Positions 6,655-12,943 of a stretch of 20,520 bases of DNA are shown piece by piece. Source of the stretch: an uncultured Dialister sp. (GTDB taxonomy: Bacteria; Bacillota; Negativicutes; Veillonellales; Dialisteraceae); assembly GCA_900314595.1 (NCBI GenBank), contig OMVW01000029.1, positions 1 to 20,520 on the forward strand, given 5' to 3'. The position numbers and the translations under genes were made by a program. Position 1 is the stretch's first letter, and every line of letters starts with the position of its first letter. The notes beneath the pieces were generated by a model, which did not search any database, was not told the DNA's origin, and worked only from the letters and a program-made list of their open reading frames with translations.

Positions 6655-6939
6655 TCAGCAATACATTTTCTCTTCAAAAAATTTGCGTGGCACTTTCCCG
6701 GCAATGATATAGAAACCCCTTGCCTTCAATTCCCTGTTCATATCCCTTATGAGCTTATATGCCCGGCTTTTGGAAATTTCACAGGCTTTCATGACTTCAT
6801 CAACATCCATCAGCCTGTTATAATTGGAAACAGAAGGACCACCACTTTCCGTGGTCCTCATGGCTCCCGGTTCCCGTCCGGGGGCCTTTCCGCTTTCTGA
6901 ATCAACTGGATCTACTCTATCTGTCAGATATTCTTTCAT
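6655..6939 (-). CDS. Excisionase-like / MerR-type helix-turn-helix protein
   Basis: The 94-aa protein has a disordered, Pro/Gly-rich first third. A winged-helix domain follows over 42-92: YNRLMDVDEVMKACEISKSRAYKLIRDMNRELKARGFYIIAGKVPRKFFEEKMYC. This pattern (LMxVDEV, SKSxAYKLIRxxNxEL, GKVPxxFFxEK) is common in small DNA-binding proteins of integrative elements, many annotated as excisionases or replication-module regulators. AAAGGA lies upstream of the ATG at 6939. Its stop overlaps the alternative TTG start of rep and lies 15 nt before the preferred ATG. It may direct excision by the integrase or activate rep; both are inferences. Residues 6-12 (TDRVDPV) are encoded by the 20-bp repeat found again at 4125-4144. 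Confidence 0.7.
   Translation of the reverse strand: MKEYLTDRVDPVDSESGKAPGREPGAMRTTESGGPSVSNYNRLMDVDEVMKACEISKSRAYKLIRDMNRELKARGFYIIAGKVPRKFFEEKMYC
6902..6921. repeat. Second copy of the 20-bp element repeat
   Basis: Identical to 4125-4144, 2.8 kb away, in the same orientation. It lies inside the 5' coding part of the excisionase-like gene. Confidence 0.7.
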
Positions 6940-6964
6940 CGTTTTTTCCTTTCATAAATTCCTT

Positions 6965-6991
6965 GCCTGTCTGATCATGACAGGCTTTTTT
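6965..6991 (+). terminator. Plus-strand hairpin and T-run antisense to the replication operon
   Basis: GCCTGTC pairs with GACAGGC (6965-6971 with 6979-6985) and is followed by six T residues on the plus strand. No plus-strand gene lies upstream, so it would end an antisense transcript. On the minus strand it is a hairpin in the leader of the excisionase-like gene, 26 nt before its start. Confidence 0.6.
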
Positions 6992-7005
6992 ATTGGCATT
7001 GATAT

Positions 7006-7224
7006 TCAGATTTCAACCTTTTCAGCAAACAGGGCACCAACTGGAACATGAAAATAATTTGCCAGTCTATCAAGGTTTTCATCACCGGGAAAGATTCTTC
7101 CTTTAGTCCATGAAATGACAGTCTGAACAGAAACCCCAACTGCATCAGCAACATCAGAATTTCTTTTGTTCTGAATATACATGAAAGCTCGCAAGTTTTT
7201 TGAAAATACTTTTTTACTGTTCAT
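7006..7224 (-). CDS. Cro-like XRE-family DNA-binding protein
   Basis: From the ATG at 7224 the protein is 72 aa and is almost entirely one XRE helix-turn-helix: FSKNLRAFMYIQNKRNSDVADAVGVSVQTVISWTKGRIFPGDENLDRLANYFHVPVGALF. The start is chosen because AAAGGAGTAGGAGCA precedes it; a longer frame from 7257 lacks a site. It is the first gene of the minus-strand operon leading to the excisionase-like gene, rep and the S24-like gene. It faces the repressor-integrase genes across a shared promoter region. The position matches Cro or Str in temperate elements, opposing the long XRE repressor. Its binding sites are not proven. Confidence 0.8.
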   Translation of the reverse strand: MNSKKVFSKNLRAFMYIQNKRNSDVADAVGVSVQTVISWTKGRIFPGDENLDRLANYFHVPVGALFAEKVEI

Positions 7225-7275
7225 TGCTCCTACTCCTTTATGCTTGAAATTCAACACATTTATTGTCTATATGAA

Positions 7276-7305
7276 ATTATATGCTTAAAATATATTGTTT
7301 TTCAA
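7276..7305 (-). promoter_or_regulatory. Promoter of the replication operon (TTGAAA-N18-TATAAT)
   Basis: On the minus strand TTGAAA (7305-7300) and TATAAT (7281-7276) are 18 bp apart. The box lies about 50 nt upstream of the Cro-like start at 7224. Its -35 box is separated by one base from the -35 box of the opposite promoter. Confidence 0.65.
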
Positions 7306-7306
7306 G

Positions 7307-7334
7307 TTGTAAAATAGTATATTAAAGTTATAAA
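7307..7334 (+). promoter_or_regulatory. Promoter of the repressor-integrase unit (TTGTAA-N16-TATAAA)
   Basis: TTGTAA (7307-7312) and TATAAA (7329-7334) are 16 bp apart, pointing to the repressor gene at 7422. An imperfect inverted repeat, GCATA / TATGC with flanking ATTA / TAAT (7353-7377), lies in the leader and could be an operator or a transcript hairpin. Confidence 0.5.
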
Positions 7335-7421
7335 CATTTTAGTTGTCCTATTATTAGCATAGCCAATATGCACTAATAACCATTAATACAGGAATGAGCC
7401 AATGAAAGGAAGTGTTTTCAC

Positions 7422-8219
7422 ATGAAATTTAATGAAATTCTTAAAAAGTACAGGACGCAAAAACATTACAATGCACTGGAATTTTCAAAAATGTTAAACA
7501 TCAGTTATTCCACCTATCGGAACTATGAAAGCGGTTCAGCAGAGCCAAAATATGAAATGCTATGCAAAATTGCGGATTTTCTTGATGTATCACTTGATGA
7601 TTTATTAGGCCGGGAAAGTGTTCAGTTTCAGAAGGCCGGGGACCTGTTTTCAATGATTGGCGGTGAAATCGTTATTGACGGAAAAGCCATTTTCCTGAAA
7701 TTCCCCTTCCATGATTCAGAACATATCAGCACATTGATTTTCTTTTCACCAGATGATTTCCTGAAGTTCGTTGATCTAGTCAGGGATAATTTGAAAAATT
7801 CATTTGTTCCGGCTATTGATAACGCTATTTGGGAAACACGAACAAAACCCTATTTGGATGAATTCTGCAATAAACAGCCACAGTCCAAAAGTATGACAGA
7901 CGATGTAAACCTATTCAGCAATTTTGAAAAGCACATGAATGAAATAAACTTGCCTCATTTCAGTTTTTATGAATCATTCTTCAATCGTGCTGTTTCCTAT
8001 GTCATGAGAAAGAAAGGGTTTAATCCTGTTTGGAAGGAAAAGCATCTTTCTGATGAATCAATTTATTGGTTGATCAGGGCATACATGGAAAAAAGCGGAA
8101 ATTGGCTTTCATTTGTTTCTTCTACCCCTGATGAAATACAGAAGGCAACAAAGATTATTGATGAAATGAGCGATGAGGAATTGAAAGAATTTATTGATGA
8201 TTGGTCAATAAAAAAATAG
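7422..8219 (+). CDS. XRE-family repressor with a long unrecognised C-terminal domain
   Basis: The 265-aa protein opens with an XRE helix-turn-helix (residues 3-62: FNEILKKYRTQKHYNALEFSKMLNISYSTYRNYESGSAEPKYEMLCKIADFLDVSLDDLLG). The remaining 200 residues are acidic and probably helical, ending DEMSDEELKEFIDDWSIKK. No S24 peptidase motif is visible, so SOS-type self-cleavage is not expected. This is the architecture of satellite (Stl-like) or ICE repressors that are relieved by a protein partner. AAAGGAAG lies upstream of the ATG. The gene is divergent from the Cro-like gene and reads toward the integrase, whose ATG lies 42 nt past its stop. The role as master repressor is inferred from position. 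Confidence 0.8.
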   Translation: MKFNEILKKYRTQKHYNALEFSKMLNISYSTYRNYESGSAEPKYEMLCKIADFLDVSLDDLLGRESVQFQKAGDLFSMIGGEIVIDGKAIFLKFPFHDSEHISTLIFFSPDDFLKFVDLVRDNLKNSFVPAIDNAIWETRTKPYLDEFCNKQPQSKSMTDDVNLFSNFEKHMNEINLPHFSFYESFFNRAVSYVMRKKGFNPVWKEKHLSDESIYWLIRAYMEKSGNWLSFVSSTPDEIQKATKIIDEMSDEELKEFIDDWSIKK

Positions 8220-8238
8220 TCTCATTGGTTGAGACTAT
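8216..8238 (+). promoter_or_regulatory. Perfect hairpin between the repressor and integrase genes
   Basis: ATAGTCTCA pairs with TGAGACTAT (8216-8224 with 8230-8238) around a 5-nt loop and includes the repressor stop codon. No T-run follows. The integrase ribosome site (AAAGGAAGG) starts 4 nt later, so it may be a processing or translational-control element. Confidence 0.6.
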
Positions 8239-8260
8239 GCGGAAAGGAAGGCCCTTCAAT

Positions 8261-9358
8261 ATGCCAGCTTACAGGGATGAAAAAACGGGGAAATGGTATG
8301 TTCAGTTCTATTCTAAAGATTGGACAGGAAAAAGAAAAAAGGTCCTGAAACGGGGATTTATCACAAAACGTGAGGCCGTGGCCTATGAGCATGATTATTT
8401 GAGCCGGGAACAGGGACAGCCGGGCATGACTTTTCAGGCACTCTATGAAATGTATTTCAATGACTGTAAAGCCAGGTTGAGAGTAGGAACAGTATATGTA
8501 AAGAAAAACATTTTTGAAAAATGGTTGATTCCTTATTTTGGCAAGCTCCCCATTAATGAGATTCAGCCGGGCACTGTCAGGAAATGGCAAAATGAAATCA
8601 TGAAATCAGGCCTGTCAGAAACCTATATCAAAACCATCAATAACCAATTAACCGCCTCATTGAATTTTGCGGTTAAATATTGCAACCTGAATAAAAACCC
8701 CGTTCATATTTCTGGGTCCATAGGGAAAAAGCATCGTGATAAAATCACCTTTTGGACTTTGGAAGAATTCAAGAAATTTATATCGGTCCTTCAGGAACAT
8801 GATCCGGCAAGAATAGCGGTTGAAACTCTTTTCTATACTGGCATGAGACGGGGCGAACTACTGGCACTCACATTGAATGATATTGATAACGGGGCACTGG
8901 CAAGCATGACAGAAGATGAATTTCAGAAATATCCTCATGAAATCAACATCAATAAAACTTATCAGCTTGTTCAGGGAAAAGAATACATCGGACCACCAAA
9001 AACAGGCAAAAGTAAAAGAGTTATTGGAATTCCCCTGTTCCTTGCAAAAATCTTACGGGCCTATGTTCAATCCATGTATGGCCTTTCCAGTATGGACAGA
9101 GTTTTTCCCTATACCGTCACATGGTTACATACTGTTATTGACAGAAATGCTCCCCGTGCCGGGGTCAAGAAAATAAGAGTTCATGATTTACGGCACTCCC
9201 ACGCCTCATTACTGATTGAACTGGGCTTTTCCCCTTTACTCATAAAAGAAAGGTTAGGGCATGAGAACATAGAAACAACCCTTCAGACTTATTCCCACTT
9301 GTACCCCTCAAAAGAAACAACCCTGTTAGACACTTTAGAGAACATTTCTGAAAAGTAG
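8261..9358 (+). CDS. int: Tyrosine recombinase / phage-type integrase
   Basis: From the ATG at 8261 (preceded by AAAGGAAGG) the protein is 365 aa and begins MPAYRDEKTGKWYVQFYSKDWTGKRKK, the usual arm-DNA-binding start. Frames extending back to a TTG at 8201 overlap the repressor and lack a site. Residues 1-50 are the arm-binding domain, 57-145 the SAM-like core-binding domain, and 160-350 the catalytic domain. Catalytic residues visible are Arg196 (TGMRRGE), Lys in PPKTGKSKR (248-252), His308 and Arg311 (HDLRH), His334 (LGHE) and Tyr344 (TYSH), a complete set. It acts at the guaA 3' end, 77 nt from its own stop. Arm-type repeats begin inside its last codon (9356-9374). Lambda/Tn916-type recombination with the excisionase-like protein is inferred. 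Confidence 0.93.
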   Translation: MPAYRDEKTGKWYVQFYSKDWTGKRKKVLKRGFITKREAVAYEHDYLSREQGQPGMTFQALYEMYFNDCKARLRVGTVYVKKNIFEKWLIPYFGKLPINEIQPGTVRKWQNEIMKSGLSETYIKTINNQLTASLNFAVKYCNLNKNPVHISGSIGKKHRDKITFWTLEEFKKFISVLQEHDPARIAVETLFYTGMRRGELLALTLNDIDNGALASMTEDEFQKYPHEININKTYQLVQGKEYIGPPKTGKSKRVIGIPLFLAKILRAYVQSMYGLSSMDRVFPYTVTWLHTVIDRNAPRAGVKKIRVHDLRHSHASLLIELGFSPLLIKERLGHENIETTLQTYSHLYPSKETTLLDTLENISEK

Positions 9359-9374
9359 AATCAAAATAGAATCA
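9356..9374 (+). repeat. Right arm-type integrase sites (19-bp repeat)
   Basis: TAGAATCAAAATAGAATCA is identical to 3667-3685. It starts with the integrase stop codon and contains two TAGAATCA units 11 bp apart, 60 nt from the attachment core. Confidence 0.75.
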
Positions 9375-9390
9375 ATAGGCAAAAATAAAA

Positions 9391-9425
9391 CCGTGAAAAG
9401 CTAGATTTTATCGAACTTCTCACGG
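9391..9425 (-). terminator. guaA terminator supplied at the element junction
   Basis: On the minus strand CCGTGAGAAG pairs with CTTTTCACGG (9425-9416 with 9400-9391, one G-U pair) and is followed by TTTTATTTTT. It lies about 10 nt after the guaA stop codon, between attachment core and arm sites. It would therefore come from the element's attP. Confidence 0.75.
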
Positions 9426-9434
9426 TTTATTAAT

Positions 9435-9450
9435 TTATTCCCATTCAATG
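9435..9450 (+). repeat. Right attachment repeat at the guaA stop codon
   Basis: TTATTCCCATTCAATG contains the complement of the guaA stop and the codons for IEWE. It matches 3554-3569 with one difference, so integration keeps the GuaA C-terminus intact. Confidence 0.8.
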
Positions 9451-10973
9451 GTGCTCGGCGGTTTGGAGGTAATGTCGTAGACTACCCTGTTGACGCCTGC
9501 CACTTCGTTGCAGATGCGGCGGCTCATTTCATCGAGGACTTCCCAGGGGAAGCGGAAATAGTCGGCGGTCATACCATCGGAACTGGTAACGGCACGGATG
9601 CCCACGGTATAGTCATAGGTCCTTTCATCCCCCTGCACACCAACGGAGCGGATAGCTGCGGGGAGAATGGCGAAGGACTGCCAGATATCATTGTAGAGAC
9701 CATGCTGTTTAATGACATCTCTTACGATGAAATCAGCTCTTCTAAGAATATCCAGTCTTTCAGGGGTGATTTCACCGATAATGCGGATGGCCAGGCCCGG
9801 TCCCGGGAACGGCTGACGGTTGACTACTTCTTCCGGCAGGCCCAGCTGGCGGCCCAGTTCACGGACTTCATCCTTGAAAAGTTCACGGAGCGGTTCAATC
9901 AGCTTGAATTTCATATCTTTCGGAAGTCCACCTACGTTGTGATGAGATTTGATGGTGGAAGCAGTAGCGGTACCGGATTCCACAACGTCCGGATAGAGAG
10001 TGCCCTGGACGAGGAATTTCACATCTTTCAGTTTATTGGCTTCTTCCTGGAAGGTATGAATAAATTCAGCGCCAATGGTCTTTCTCTTCTTTTCCGGTTC
10101 AGTCACGCCTTTCAGGAGGGACATGAAGTGAGCGGACGCATCAATGTGGACCAGTTTCATGTTGAATTTATTGGTAAAGGTATCCACTACCTGTTCTGCT
10201 TCGCCAAGGCGCAGGAAACCATGGTCTACGAAAACGCAGGTGAGCTGGTCTCCGATGGCTTTATGGACAAGGACGGCAGCCACGGAAGAATCAACACCGC
10301 CGGATAGGGCGCAGATCACATTGTGGTCTCCTACCTGCTCGCGAATGTTTTCCACAGCAATATCGATGTAGTTGCCCATGGACCAGCCGCCTTCACATTC
10401 ACAGATTTTGAAAAGGAAATTCTTCAGCATGGTCGTTCCTTCGGGAGTATGGACGACTTCCGGATGGAACTGTACGCCAAAGAAACGTCTGGCTTCATCG
10501 GCCATGGCAGCGGTTGGAGTCAGGTCTGTATGACCGGTCAGGCCAAAACCGGCAGGCATATCGGTAACTGCGTCTCCGTGACTCATCCAGACGGCGGTCT
10601 TCCGGGAAACTCCTTCAAAGAGGGCAGAGCTGCCGTTTCTGTAAAAATCAGTGTGGCCGTATTCATGTTTTTCCGGCTTGGATACTTCGCCACCCAGGTC
10701 TTTGGCCATAAGCTGCATACCGTAACAGATGCCGAGAATCGGGATACCTGCCTTGAATACGTCCTTATCTACCTGCGGCGCATTTTCAGCATTCACGCTG
10801 GAAGGGCCGCCGGAGAAGATAATGCCTTTCGGATTCTGGGCAAGGATTTCCTTTGCGGATTTGTTGTATGGCAGGATTTCGCAGTATACGCCGCATTCGC
10901 GCACGCGCCGCGCGATGAGCTGGGCATACTGGCCGCCGAAGTCAACAATCATGACGATTTCCTGATGCTTCAT
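9435..10973 (-). CDS. guaA: GMP synthase (glutamine-hydrolysing)
   Basis: GuaA converts XMP, ATP and glutamine to GMP, the last step of guanine nucleotide synthesis, in the cytoplasm. At 512 aa it has the normal length. The class I glutamine amidotransferase domain has the nucleophile Cys83 in GICYGMQ and His170/Glu172 in GVQFHPEV. The ATP-pyrophosphatase domain has the P-loop SGGVDSS (224-230), and the C-terminal dimerisation domain ends PPSTIEWE. AGGAGG lies just upstream of the ATG. The 3' end is the integration target; its last codons form the attachment core and no residue appears lost. It lies 143 nt downstream of the phosphoribosyltransferase gene on the same strand, with its own promoter between. 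Confidence 0.97.
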   Translation of the reverse strand: MKHQEIVMIVDFGGQYAQLIARRVRECGVYCEILPYNKSAKEILAQNPKGIIFSGGPSSVNAENAPQVDKDVFKAGIPILGICYGMQLMAKDLGGEVSKPEKHEYGHTDFYRNGSSALFEGVSRKTAVWMSHGDAVTDMPAGFGLTGHTDLTPTAAMADEARRFFGVQFHPEVVHTPEGTTMLKNFLFKICECEGGWSMGNYIDIAVENIREQVGDHNVICALSGGVDSSVAAVLVHKAIGDQLTCVFVDHGFLRLGEAEQVVDTFTNKFNMKLVHIDASAHFMSLLKGVTEPEKKRKTIGAEFIHTFQEEANKLKDVKFLVQGTLYPDVVESGTATASTIKSHHNVGGLPKDMKFKLIEPLRELFKDEVRELGRQLGLPEEVVNRQPFPGPGLAIRIIGEITPERLDILRRADFIVRDVIKQHGLYNDIWQSFAILPAAIRSVGVQGDERTYDYTVGIRAVTSSDGMTADYFRFPWEVLDEMSRRICNEVAGVNRVVYDITSKPPSTIEWE

Positions 10974-11011
10974 TGTTTCCTCCTGTAGGGAAAAAATAGG
11001 TGTATTGATTT

Positions 11012-11020
11012 ATTATACCA
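11012..11020 (-). promoter_or_regulatory. Extended -10 promoter of guaA
   Basis: On the minus strand TGGTATAAT (11020-11012) is a perfect extended -10 box about 40 nt from the guaA start. The -35 region is weak. The same TGGTATAAT stands before the gene at 12944-13762. Confidence 0.6.
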
Positions 11021-11116
11021 TAGCTTCTCTCACCGCGTTGAAGCATTCCGACAAATGAGGGAAATAGTAGTTAGTTGTTAGTGATTAGTAATTAATCATT
11101 CATCACCAGCAGAATC

Positions 11117-11668
11117 TTATTCCGCATCAAATAGGGGCAGCGGTTCGAGGAAAATAATATCTTTCCGTTTGGCTGCATCTCCTTCTGCCAGGATGGCTGC
11201 TTCGCCTACGACTTTGCCGCCGGCTTTGGCCACCAGCTGTTCCATGGCTTTCATGGAACCGCCGGTACTGATGACATCATCTACCAGGAGCACGTTTTTC
11301 CCTTTAACCAGGTCTATATCACTGTCGGAAAGATACAGCCGCTGTTTTCCTGCGGTGGTTATGGATTCATCTTCCACCCAGATCGGATCTTCCATGTAAG
11401 CCTTCACGGACTTACGGGCGCAGACGTAACTCTTCATGCCCAGTTCTTTGGCCAGTTCATGGGCAAGCGGAATCCCTTTTGTTTCTGCGGTGAAAATGAC
11501 TTCCGTGCCTTCCGGTACTTTTTTCGCCAGTTCTTTTGCGCAGTTGACCACGATTTCCGTATCACCCAGAATGACAAAACCGGCAATAGCCATTTTTTCG
11601 GAAATATTGAGTACCGGAAGCTGTCTTGTGCAGCCTGCCACATGAAGTTCATAATATCTTTTTGCCAT
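11117..11668 (-). CDS. Adenine phosphoribosyltransferase-like purine salvage enzyme
   Basis: This 183-aa type I phosphoribosyltransferase carries the PRPP-binding motif VLLVDDVISTGGS (126-138). An FTAETKGIPLAHELAKELG loop (59-77) and RKSVKAYMED (85-94) match Apt-type enzymes, which make AMP from adenine and PRPP. The N-terminus (YYELHVAGCTRQLPVLNISEKMAIAGFVILGD) differs from E. coli Apt. It belongs to a Firmicute side branch often annotated as apt or as a PRTase-family protein, so another purine base is possible. AAAGAGGTG lies upstream of the ATG. It is next to guaA on the same strand, consistent with purine metabolism. The gap to guaA (10974-11116) holds short TTAGT-type repeats and the guaA promoter. 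Confidence 0.8.
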   Translation of the reverse strand: MAKRYYELHVAGCTRQLPVLNISEKMAIAGFVILGDTEIVVNCAKELAKKVPEGTEVIFTAETKGIPLAHELAKELGMKSYVCARKSVKAYMEDPIWVEDESITTAGKQRLYLSDSDIDLVKGKNVLLVDDVISTGGSMKAMEQLVAKAGGKVVGEAAILAEGDAAKRKDIIFLEPLPLFDAE

Positions 11669-11735
11669 ATCGCACCTCTTTAAAAACAGCCGACTCCCCG
11701 ATTAGAATTTGGAACCGGGCAGGAGCAGCAAAAAA

Positions 11736-12770
11736 TTATTCTATTGTTACTGTGACATCCGTCTGGGAAGGCGGTGTATTTTCCGCTTTCACCTGCGGTT
11801 CTTCTGTGACAGTGATTACGACATCAGAGGATTCTTCTGGAGGAGGATTTTCCGCGGCTGGAGATGCTTCTCCTGCCTGCGCTTCCTGAGGAGCGGAATC
11901 TTCCGTTCCATTTCCTGCCTGTTCTTCGGCAGCCGGTCCATTTCCATCGTCCCCGGCAGGCTCTTCAGGAGCAGGTTCCGTTTCCGCTGTCTGTGCCCCG
12001 TTTTCAGTTGGAATATCGCCGTTTCCTTCCACCGGTGAGGCTTCACCGGAATTTCCGGTCCGGGAAACCTGCTCCTGCGTATCAGTTTCATTGATGGAAA
12101 TAATCATGATTTCCGCTTCCGGTTCTTTGGGGGCAGCCGGTGCCGACAGGTCTTTCTTCTGCCCGGAACCTTCCGTTACAGCATCTTTTGCAGAAGATTT
12201 GGATGGCTCTTCCTTCTGTACGCTGCCTTTTTTCTTAACCGCAGGAGCAGCCGGAACTTCCTCCGGTACCAGAGAAATGGCATTGACCGGTTCTACCTTC
12301 CCCAGTTTTTCCTTTTTCGCTTCCATGATTTTTACAATCTGTCCTGAAAGCGCTTCTCTTCGGGCATCGTTTCCCATTTCCTGCCGGATGAAGGAGACCG
12401 CCCGCTGGGAGGGATCATCTGCATCAGCGGGAATGCTTCGCCAGCGTTTGTCCTGTCCAAGAGCCCAGGCTTTTCCATTGACATCATACCGGAGACGAAT
12501 CCAGCCTGACGAAAGAGTTTTTCCGTCTTTGACGTCCAGTACCTTTACTTTCGCCTGCAGTCCGTCTTCAAAGACATCTTCTATGACCATGGTGGAAAGA
12601 TTCAGGAAAAGCCCGGTATTTCCATCATTATAAATACCACCGGTATTCCCGATCATGGGCAGATTCGTATTTCCATTGAGATAATAAGGCTCATAAGCCC
12701 CGGCTGAGGCGCCGAGGAGAATGGCCAGGGATGCTCCCAGGGCGAGCGTCCATTTATGAAATCTGTTCAC
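11736..12770 (-). CDS. Secreted acidic, low-complexity protein of unknown function
   Basis: The product (about 344 aa) starts with a classic signal peptide: NRFHKWTLALGASLAILLGASAGA, cleavage likely before YEPYYLNG. A folded region of about 125 residues follows (TGLFLNLSTMVIEDVFEDGLQAKVKVLDVKDGKTLSSGWIRLRYDVNGKAW...), perhaps a small beta domain seen in Veillonellaceae surface proteins. The C-terminal 190 residues are Pro/Ala/Glu/Ser-rich and disordered, ending in the echo DVVITVTEEP / DVTVTIE. No LPXTG, transmembrane anchor or S-layer motif is visible. GAGGGTGA abuts the GTG at 12779 but is well spaced for the GTG at 12770, which is chosen. A role at the cell envelope is inferred only from the signal peptide. 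Confidence 0.75.
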   Translation of the reverse strand: MNRFHKWTLALGASLAILLGASAGAYEPYYLNGNTNLPMIGNTGGIYNDGNTGLFLNLSTMVIEDVFEDGLQAKVKVLDVKDGKTLSSGWIRLRYDVNGKAWALGQDKRWRSIPADADDPSQRAVSFIRQEMGNDARREALSGQIVKIMEAKKEKLGKVEPVNAISLVPEEVPAAPAVKKKGSVQKEEPSKSSAKDAVTEGSGQKKDLSAPAAPKEPEAEIMIISINETDTQEQVSRTGNSGEASPVEGNGDIPTENGAQTAETEPAPEEPAGDDGNGPAAEEQAGNGTEDSAPQEAQAGEASPAAENPPPEESSDVVITVTEEPQVKAENTPPSQTDVTVTIE

Positions 12771-12890
12771 CTGTATCACCCTCGCTATTCTTCAAACTAC
12801 TCTTATATTTTACTATAAATAAAGGGGTTTTAGAACAGCCTCACGGAAAAAGATATCTGTACTTCTTAAAAAGAATCCTCTTATCCTGTC

Positions 12891-12920
12891 AAAAAAACCG
12901 GCACGGATATACCATGCCGG
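12891..12920 (-). terminator. Intrinsic terminator of the first helical paralog
   Basis: On the minus strand CCGGCATGG pairs with CCGTGCCGG (12920-12912 with 12906-12898, one mismatch) and is followed by seven T residues. It lies 23 nt past the stop of the gene at 12944-13762. Confidence 0.85.
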
Positions 12921-12943
12921 CCTTTCAGGTCAGATATTAAAAA

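Larger units (their letters stand above)
3554..9450. mobile_element. 5.9-kb integrative element at the 3' end of guaA (satellite- or plasmid-like)
   Basis: The boundaries are the 16-bp direct repeats at 3554-3569 and 9435-9450, the second overlapping the guaA stop codon. A perfect 19-bp repeat (3667-3685 and 9356-9374) lies just inside each end. The integrase gene stops 77 nt from the guaA end, as is usual for elements using a gene 3' end as target. Gene order from the right: integrase and XRE repressor on the plus strand; then, divergently, a Cro-like XRE protein, an excisionase-like HTH protein, a RepA_N-type Rep and an S24-like protein; then a plus-strand coiled-coil protein and a minus-strand small HTH protein. 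No relaxase, coupling protein, terminase, capsid or toxin gene is seen. This could be a minimal phage satellite (PICI-like) or an integrating plasmid; the sequence does not decide between them. Confidence 0.85.

Noticed and set aside
8201..8260. Upstream TTG start for the integrase
   Set aside because: It overlaps the repressor gene and passes through the hairpin; the ATG at 8261 has a good ribosome site and the canonical integrase N-terminus.
3554..9450. Complete prophage or conjugative element
   Set aside because: Only integration, regulation and replication genes are seen; there is no capsid, tail, lysis, terminase, relaxase or secretion gene in the 5.9 kb.
9435..10973. guaA truncated by the insertion
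   Set aside because: The reading frame is full length and ends with the normal PPSTIEWE; the element restores the last codons.
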